NCBI RefSeq assembly: GCF_019308285.1
Contig: NZ_WWEM01000042.1
Span: 26,701 to 82,003, forward strand
Reading direction: 5' to 3'
DNA: 55,303 bases
Source of the DNA: Flavobacterium quisquiliarum
Lineage (GTDB): Bacteria; Bacteroidota; Bacteroidia; Flavobacteriales; Flavobacteriaceae
Within the stretch, counting starts at the first letter, position 1. The number at the start of each line of letters is the position of its first letter. Below the pieces are notes generated by a model. That model did not search any database. It was given only the letters and a program-made list of their open reading frames with translations, and was not told where the DNA came from. The position numbers were made by a program, and so were the translations under genes. Positions 50,331 to 55,303 of this stretch are shown in pieces.

Positions 50331-51965
50331 TTACTTTTCTATCTCTCTCATAGAATCCATTTTCTTATGTGCAAGGAAACCTGCAACATCTTCAAAATGT
50401 TCTTTTACTCTTTTATTTCCAAATTCAAAGACTTTAGTAGCTAATCCGTCAAGGAAATCACGGTCGTGAGAAACCAAAATTAAAGTTCCATCAAAATCAC
50501 GTAAGGCATCTTTAATAATATCTTTAGTTTTCATATCCAAGTGGTTCGAAGGCTCATCCAGAATCAATAAATTAACTGGCTCCAACAATAATTTAATCAT
50601 TGCTAAACGCGTTTTTTCTCCTCCTGAAAGTACTTTTACTTTTTTAGTAATATCATCTCCTTGAAACATAAAAGCTCCTAAAATATTTTTGATCTGCGTT
50701 CTGATATCTCCAACAGCAATACTATCAATTGTTTCAAAAATAGTAGCATTCTCATCTAATAAAGCCGCTTGATTTTGAGCAAAATATCCAATTTGAGCGT
50801 TATGACCAATATCAACACTTCCAGAATCAACACCAATTTCTTTCATGATTGCCTTAATCATGGTCGATTTTCCTTCACCATTTTTTCCAACAAATGCCAC
50901 TTTCTGACCACGTTCGATTACGATGTTTGCGTCTTTAAATACTACATGATCTCCATACGATTTAGACATTTCTTTCACAATAACTGGATATTGTCCAGAA
51001 CGCGCTGCTGGTGGAAATTTTAAACGTAATGCAGAAGTATCTACCTCGTCAACCTGAACAATCTCCAGTTTTTCCAACATTTTTACACGAGACTGAACGG
51101 CATCTGTTTTAGAAAATGTTCCTTTGAAACGATCAATAAAAGCACGATTCTCTGCAATCATTTTTTGCTGTTCGTCATATGCTTTCTGCTGATGGATACG
51201 ACGGTCTTTTCTTAATTCTAAGTAATGTGTATATTTTGCTTTATAATCGTAAATTCTTCCCATCGTAACTTCAATAGTACGGTTGGTAATATTATCAACA
51301 AACGCTCTATCGTGAGAAATTACTACAACTGCTTTTGCTTGATTTAATAAGAAATCTTCCAACCACTGAATACTTTCGATATCCATGTGGTTCGTAGGCT
51401 CATCCAGCAAAATTAAATCTGGTTTTCTTAAAAGAATTTTAGCCAATTCGATACGCATTCTCCAACCTCCAGAAAACTCAGAAGTCTGACGTGTAAAATC
51501 TTCACGTTCAAAACCTAAACCAATTAAAATCTTTTCAACCTCTGCTTCGTAATTCACTTCTTCGATCGCATAAAATTTCTCGCTTAAGTCTGAAACTCTT
51601 TCAATCAATTTCATGTATTCGTCACTTTCATAATCCGTACGAACTGTTAATTGCTCATTGATTTCGTCTATTTCAGATTTCATTTTAAAAATCTCACTGA
51701 AAGCTTTAGATGCCTCTTCCATAACAGTTGCACCATCTTCAGTCAACAAATGCTGAGGCAGATATGCCACTACAGCTTCTTTTGGAGCAGAAATACTTCC
51801 AGTTGAAGGTTTGTTTACTCCTGCAATTATTTTCAAAAGTGTAGATTTTCCTGCACCATTTTTACCCATAAGGGCAATTTTGTCATTTTCATTAATAGCA
51901 AAAGAAACATCGCTAAAAAGTGTAGTTCCACCAAACTGAACCGAAATATCGTTAACTGTAATCAT
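50331..51965 (-). CDS. ABC-F family ribosome-associated ATPase (YbiT-like)
   Basis: A 544-residue soluble protein with two ABC domains and no membrane part. Walker A motifs are GKNGAGKST and GKNGEGKST; signatures are EFSGGWRMRIELAK and VLSGGEKTRLAMIK; Walker B motifs are LILLDEPTNHMD and LLILDEPSNHLD. A charged linker (about 240-315, YLELRKDRRIHQQKAYDEQQKMIAENRAFIDRF) joins them, which is the P-site tRNA interaction motif of ABC-F translation factors. Housekeeping role in elongation is more likely than drug resistance. It has a clear promoter. Confidence 0.93.
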   Translation of the reverse strand: MITVNDISVQFGGTTLFSDVSFAINENDKIALMGKNGAGKSTLLKIIAGVNKPSTGSISAPKEAVVAYLPQHLLTEDGATVMEEASKAFSEIFKMKSEIDEINEQLTVRTDYESDEYMKLIERVSDLSEKFYAIEEVNYEAEVEKILIGLGFEREDFTRQTSEFSGGWRMRIELAKILLRKPDLILLDEPTNHMDIESIQWLEDFLLNQAKAVVVISHDRAFVDNITNRTIEVTMGRIYDYKAKYTHYLELRKDRRIHQQKAYDEQQKMIAENRAFIDRFKGTFSKTDAVQSRVKMLEKLEIVQVDEVDTSALRLKFPPAARSGQYPVIVKEMSKSYGDHVVFKDANIVIERGQKVAFVGKNGEGKSTMIKAIMKEIGVDSGSVDIGHNAQIGYFAQNQAALLDENATIFETIDSIAVGDIRTQIKNILGAFMFQGDDITKKVKVLSGGEKTRLAMIKLLLEPVNLLILDEPSNHLDMKTKDIIKDALRDFDGTLILVSHDRDFLDGLATKVFEFGNKRVKEHFEDVAGFLAHKKMDSMREIEK

Positions 51966-52029
51966 TTGTTTTTGTGAATTTTATTTAATCGGTTAGCTTT
52001 TTATTGAACTACCCTGTTTTTTCGTGCTG

Positions 52030-52060
52030 CAAAGATAGATTTAATTAGATAATGTGCCAA
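52030..52060 (-). promoter_or_regulatory. Promoter of the ABC-F gene
   Basis: On the reverse strand, TTG (52058-52060) and TATCTTTG (52030-52037) are spaced by 20 nt, giving a leader of about 58 nt. The TTG lies within a 24-bp repeat that recurs inverted at 52696. Confidence 0.75.
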
Positions 52061-52081
52061 TTTGAAAATTAGATAATTTTG
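52058..52081 (+). repeat. 24-bp inverted repeat, left copy
   Basis: Begins CAATTTGAAAATTAG and is an exact reverse complement of 52696-52719 on the other side of the PepSY-like gene. Related AATTAGATAAT motifs recur from 52043 to 52103. This spot also provides the -33 element of the ABC-F promoter. Confidence 0.75.
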
Positions 52082-52197
52082 GAAATGTGTCAATTAGATA
52101 ATTTACTAATTAATAATACCTTAAATTCTAATAAACGAAACCCTAATCGTTTTTTAATATTTTAAAATTTTAATCTTATCTTGTATAATAATTTTAA

Positions 52198-52653
52198 ATG
52201 AAGCAGAATATGAAACCGAACTTAAAACTGACCGTTTACCTGATTGCAGGATTACTATTTGGAATTTCTGCGAATGCGCAAAAGACTGTTATTAAAAAAG
52301 AAACTTTACCTGCAAATGCACAGACTTTCTTAAAAACTCATTTCGGATCAAAAAAACCGAGTTATGTATTAGAAGACAAAGAATTTCTTTCTACAGAATA
52401 CAAGGTTCAATTTGACAAACAGCTTGAAATTGAATTTGACAAAAAAGGAAACTGGAAAGAAGTTGACGGTAAAAATGACAAAATTCCAAAATCTATTATT
52501 CCGAAAAAGATTGCTTCTTACATCAAAACAAATTTCCCTAAAGAACAAGTTACTAAAATAGAAATTGGAACTTCTGGTTACGAAACCAAACTAACCAACG
52601 GTTTAGAATTAAAATTCAACTTAAAAGAAGATTTCGTTAAGATTGACAAATAA
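52198..52653 (+). CDS. PepSY-like exported protein
   Basis: A 151-residue protein with a signal peptide (LTVYLIAGLLFGISANAQ). Two PepSY-like (BLIP-type) repeats follow: LPANAQTFLKTHFGSKKPSYVLEDKEFLSTEYKVQFDKQLEIEFDKKGNWKEVDGKND and IPKKIASYIKTNFPKEQVTKIEIGTSGYETKLTNGLELKFN. Such Bacteroidota proteins sit in the periplasm and are thought to bind or inhibit other proteins; the partner is not known. It is flanked by a 24-bp inverted repeat pair, and a terminator follows. Confidence 0.88.
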   Translation: MKQNMKPNLKLTVYLIAGLLFGISANAQKTVIKKETLPANAQTFLKTHFGSKKPSYVLEDKEFLSTEYKVQFDKQLEIEFDKKGNWKEVDGKNDKIPKSIIPKKIASYIKTNFPKEQVTKIEIGTSGYETKLTNGLELKFNLKEDFVKIDK

Positions 52654-52663
52654 CAAAAAAATA

Positions 52664-52694
52664 AACCCGACAGGTTTTAAAAACTTGTCGGGTT
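52664..52694. terminator. Terminator after the PepSY-like gene
   Basis: A 15-bp stem AACCCGACAGGTTTT / AAAACTTGTCGGGTT with one wobble pair and almost no loop, with A-runs before it. It probably works for both convergent genes. Confidence 0.8.
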
Positions 52695-52695
52695 A

Positions 52696-52719
52696 CAAAA
52701 TTATCTAATTTTCAAATTG
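52696..52719 (-). repeat. 24-bp inverted repeat, right copy
   Basis: Exact reverse complement of 52058-52081. It directly follows the terminator stem and lies 13 nt before the stop of the convergent GlmU-like gene. Confidence 0.75.
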
Positions 52720-52732
52720 CCTAATTATCTGA

Positions 52733-53908
52733 TTAATCTTTTCTCCACTTTTTCGTTTCTTCGAAAACATGTTCTAAGATTGCCTGTTCCGTTTCATCAA
52801 AGTCAATATTTCTTCTTGACAAAACCAAACGTGCCGTTTCAAAAGCTTTTTTCGTTACATAAGTCGTAAAACCTGCAGCACCTCCCCAAGAGAAGCTTGG
52901 AACAAAATTCCTAGGAAATCCAGAACCAAAAATATTAGCACTTACACCAACAACAGTTCCAGTATTAAACATCGTATTGATACCACACTTACTGTGATCT
53001 CCCATCATTAAACCGCAGAACTGAAGTCCTGTTTTTGCGAAACCTTCTGTTTCGTAGCTCCACAATTTTACTTCTTCGTAATTATTTTTCAAATTGGAGT
53101 TATTAGAATCTGCTCCAATATTACACCATTCCCCCAAAACAGAATCACCTAAAAAGCCTTCATGTCCTTTATTAGAATTAGCAAAAAGAACTGAGTTTTT
53201 GACCTCACCGCCTATTCGAGATCCAGGTCCAACAGTTGTGGCACCATAAACTTTAGCCGACATTTTTACCATTGCATTTTCGCATAAAGCGAAAGGACCG
53301 CGAATTGTAGTCCCCTCCATAATCTCCGAATCTTTACCTATATATATAGGACCGTTCGAAGCATTTAAAGTGACGAACTCTAATTTTGCACCTTCTTCAA
53401 TAAATATATTTTCAGGAGCAATTACGTTTACACTTTTAGGAATTGGCTGTGATTTTCGGTCTTCTGTTAAAAAGTCAAAATCCTGACGGATTGCAGCATC
53501 GTTTTTAGAGAAAATATCCCAAGTATGCTCGATAGTAATACAATCATCATTATACTGGATAATTTCATAAGAATCGAAATCGACTTCCTCTTGATTTTCG
53601 CTTGCAAAAAACGCTACTACATCTTCACCTTTAAATATGGCTTGATTAGTAGTCAAATTAGAAACCATCTCCGCAAGAGTATCATTTGGTAAATACGCAG
53701 CGTTGATCATTACATTTTCTTCCATTTCAACCATCGGAAATTTCTCTGATAAATAATCTTCGGTTATCGTGGTAATTGTAGAACCTAAACGTCTTTCCCA
53801 TTTTTGACGAATAGTCATAATTCCAACCAAAATATCAGCAACAGGCCGTGTAAAAGTAAAAGGTAGTAAAGCATTCCGAACGGGGCCGTCGAAAAGAATG
53901 TAGTTCAT
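52733..53908 (-). CDS. GlmU-like putative sugar nucleotidyltransferase
   Basis: A protein of about 391 residues from the ATG at 53908 (MNYILFDGPVRNALLPFTFTRP), which is the usual start of this Bacteroidota family; the 16 codons upstream look untranslated. The N-terminal half is a reduced nucleotidyltransferase-like region. From about residue 190 it has a left-handed beta-helix of hexapeptide repeats (PIYIGKDSEIMEGTTIRGPFALCENAMVKMSAKVYGATTVGPGSRIGGEV) followed by GEWCNIGADSNNSNLKNNY. It lacks the LxxGxGTRM signature of GlmU, so true GlmU activity is doubtful. Confidence 0.87.
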   Translation of the reverse strand: MNYILFDGPVRNALLPFTFTRPVADILVGIMTIRQKWERRLGSTITTITEDYLSEKFPMVEMEENVMINAAYLPNDTLAEMVSNLTTNQAIFKGEDVVAFFASENQEEVDFDSYEIIQYNDDCITIEHTWDIFSKNDAAIRQDFDFLTEDRKSQPIPKSVNVIAPENIFIEEGAKLEFVTLNASNGPIYIGKDSEIMEGTTIRGPFALCENAMVKMSAKVYGATTVGPGSRIGGEVKNSVLFANSNKGHEGFLGDSVLGEWCNIGADSNNSNLKNNYEEVKLWSYETEGFAKTGLQFCGLMMGDHSKCGINTMFNTGTVVGVSANIFGSGFPRNFVPSFSWGGAAGFTTYVTKKAFETARLVLSRRNIDFDETEQAILEHVFEETKKWRKD

Positions 53909-54022
53909 AAATAATTGAGTGTTTGTTAAAATATTGATTTGGTTACCTGAGTCCAAAGTTACAAATATTTTACTGGTTTAATAAAAAACCATTTTAACGA
54001 AAAGTAATATTTAACGCATAAA

Positions 54023-54053
54023 AAAAAGCCTTCCAAATTTGGAAGGCTTTTGT
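54023..54053. terminator. Perfect-palindrome terminator, probably orphaned by the IS
   Basis: AAAAGCCTTCCAAA (54024-54037) and TTTGGAAGGCTTTT (54038-54051) form a 28-bp perfect palindrome. On the reverse strand it would end a gene located to its right, but 11 bp away an IS3 element begins. The gene it served is probably on the far side of the IS. Confidence 0.75.
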
Positions 54054-54102
54054 ATAATGTATGTCTCGTCCTGAAATAAGTTGACATAAAATTGACTTAT
54101 TT

Positions 54103-54496
54103 ATGAATAATCCAGAATTTAAAAAAGAGCGACGTAGTCAGCGAGATTACAACTTAGGCTTTAAATTAGCCGTTATTTCGCAGGTAGAAAAAGGCGAACT
54201 TACTTACAAGCAGGCGCAGAAAAAAATACGGAATACAGGGAAGAAGCACTGTTTTGGTTTGGTTACGAAAATTTGGTAACTTAGACTGGAGCAAACCTAA
54301 TCTTCTTTTTATGTCAAAATCAAAAGAAACTCCGGCACAGATTATCAAAAGATTAGAAAAAGAACTGGCAGATGAAAAACTGAAAAACATGGTTCTTAAT
54401 ACTATGATTGATATTTCTGACAGTCAATATGGAACTCAAATCAGAAAAAAGTTTTCTCCCAAACCATCAGAAGCATCCGGCAGGAAAAAGGAATAA
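54103..54496 (+). pseudogene. IS3 orfA (helix-turn-helix), broken at an A7 run
   Basis: The frame from ATG 54103 (MNNPEFKKERRSQRDYNLGF...) reads the HTH of OrfA and meets a stop at 54272-54274. One base fewer in the seven-A run at 54220-54226 would let it continue as KKYGIQGRSTVLVWLRKFGNLDW into the frame that ends at 54496 and contains a coiled-coil (QIIKRLEKELADEKLKNMVL). So OrfA is either inactivated by +1 A or restored by slippage on the A7 run. Confidence 0.8.
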
Positions 54497-54498
54497 GT

Positions 54499-55303
54499 AT
54501 GTCCTATGCCTGTAGATTATTTGGGATAAGCCGACAATCGATTTATCAGCATGAATCACGTTTACTAATACGCGAAGAACAATTGCTCAAAGTTAGGGAA
54601 CTGGTTGAAAAACAAAGAAGAATAATGCCTAGATTAGGCACAAGAAAACTTTATTTTTTATTGGAGCATTGTTTTGCTGAAAATGGAATTAAAATCGGTA
54701 GAGATGCATTTTTCAAGTATTTAAAAAGAGAGCAGCTGCTTATAAAGCCTGCAAAGAGTTATATTAAAACAACTTTTTCTAAACACTGGCTTCATAAATA
54801 TCCTAATCTTCTAAAAGATATTAATGTGCATAGGCCCGAACAGGTCTTTGTAAGTGATATAACTTATGTAAAATCATATGAAAGAACCCATTATCTCTCA
54901 TTAGTTACAGACGTTTTCAGCAGGAAAATTGTCGGCTATCATTTAAGTGACGATATGAGTGCAGAGAATGTTGTTAAAGCCCTGAAAATGGCAGTTAAAA
55001 ATAGAAAAAACAAACTTGCACTTATACATCATTCAGACAGAGGGCTTCAGTATTGTTCCCAGATTTATCAGAATGAATTAAGAAAGAACAATATTGAACC
55101 ATCAATGACCGATGGATATGATTGCTATCAGAATGCTTTAGCAGAAAGAATCAATGGGATTTTAAAGCATGAATTTTTAATCTATAAATGTAAATCAGCA
55201 GTAGAATTAAATAAATTAATTAAAGAATCTATAGAATGCTATAATCAAAAAAGGCCGCATTTAAGCTTGAAAATGAAAACACCTAATTTTGTATATCAAA
55301 AAA
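54499..55303 (+). CDS. IS3 orfB DDE transposase, 3' end outside window
   Basis: An open frame of 268 codons with no stop before the window end. It has the N-terminal HTH_21 part (SYACRLFGISRQSIYQHE) and the integrase core with its catalytic triad: D in FVSDITYV, D in HHSDRGLQY and E in NALAERINGILKHEF; the final QKRPHLSLKMKTP is also typical. It starts 2 nt after orfA in the -1 frame; the GAAAAAG just before could allow the -1 frameshift that makes the OrfAB fusion in this family. orfB is intact as far as seen. Confidence 0.92.
   Translation, partial: MSYACRLFGISRQSIYQHESRLLIREEQLLKVRELVEKQRRIMPRLGTRKLYFLLEHCFAENGIKIGRDAFFKYLKREQLLIKPAKSYIKTTFSKHWLHKYPNLLKDINVHRPEQVFVSDITYVKSYERTHYLSLVTDVFSRKIVGYHLSDDMSAENVVKALKMAVKNRKNKLALIHHSDRGLQYCSQIYQNELRKNNIEPSMTDGYDCYQNALAERINGILKHEFLIYKCKSAVELNKLIKESIECYNQKRPHLSLKMKTPNFVYQK

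Larger units (their letters stand above)
54062..55303 (+). mobile_element. IS3-family insertion sequence, right end outside window
   Basis: The left end is probably TGTCTCGTCCTGAAATAAG at 54062, which has the TG start of IS3 ends and precedes orfA by 41 nt. orfA (with a frameshift) and orfB of an IS3/IS150-type DDE transposase follow. The right inverted repeat and any target duplication lie beyond the window. Confidence 0.85.

Overview
The window is AT-rich chromosomal DNA from a member of the Bacteroidota, most likely a Flavobacterium or close relative. The evidence is the Bacteroidota-type promoters (TTG followed by TANNTTTG) in front of many genes, a type IX secretion C-terminal domain on a large exported nuclease, Bacteroidota-typical families (DUF4252, PepSY-like, GlmU-like sugar nucleotidyltransferase, CWC/DUF5522), SusD-less TonB-dependent uptake with surface lipoproteins, and a flavobacterial carotenoid cluster. 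Most of it is ordinary core and niche-adaptation gene content. There is no prophage, CRISPR array or recognisable defence island. The mobile content is one IS3-family element cut by the right edge, a single-copy RAYT (Y1) transposase with two adjacent structured repeats, and several families of long inverted repeats between genes.

Layout. 1-420: two identical tRNA-Lys(TTT) genes (the first truncated by the window edge) around a tRNA-Leu(GAG), each tRNA-Lys followed by a hairpin terminator. 0.5-2.5 kb: small membrane protein, an unrecognised protein and a TPR protein. 2.6-8.6 kb: a light/carotenoid cluster made of a CarH/LitR-type MerR regulator with a B12-binding domain, crtI, crtB, crtZ, an SRPBCC protein and a photolyase. 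8.8-15.4 kb: ABC1 kinase with TetR regulator, an SDR39U1-type epimerase, YceI, VOC, acyl-CoA thioesterase and RmuC. 15.5-19.6 kb: PrcB-like lipoprotein, an ECF sigma factor overlapping a protein that looks like an anti-sigma factor joined to an outer-membrane barrel, and MepB. 19.7-25 kb: exported nuclease with T9SS signal, SDR dehydrogenase, a disordered protein and a small membrane protein. 25.1-26.2 kb: RNA modification (RluE-like, TrmL). 26.3-37.7 kb: a vitamin B12 region. 37.8-42 kb: S41 peptidase, ECF sigma/anti-sigma/DUF4252 operon and YiaA-like protein. 42-54 kb: CarB, ribosomal protein L34 (rpmH, found by reading the reverse strand), TPR protein, hydrolase, GNAT, DASS transporter with porin, ABC-F ATPase, PepSY-like protein and GlmU-like transferase. 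54.06 kb to the end: IS3-family element.

How it fits together. The B12 region covers uptake and late assembly. BtuB sits behind a clear cobalamin riboswitch and is followed by a BtuG-like surface beta-propeller lipoprotein. BtuFCD is the inner-membrane importer. CobU, a BluB-CobT fusion, CobS and CobC carry out nucleotide-loop assembly, so the cell can take up incomplete corrinoids and finish them with dimethylbenzimidazole. The carotenoid cluster is headed by a regulator that keeps the adenosylcobalamin motifs of CarH photoreceptors (Wx9EH and ExHxxG). Light protection (carotenoids, photolyase) and B12 status may therefore be linked in this genome; this is inference.

The most unusual non-coding content is a family of four 136-149 bp elements with 18-bp terminal inverted repeats (two inside the carotenoid/photolyase cluster, two in tandem upstream of rmuC's neighbour), the two RAYT-adjacent elements with matching multi-hairpin plans, and long inverted repeats that occupy the gaps between convergent genes.
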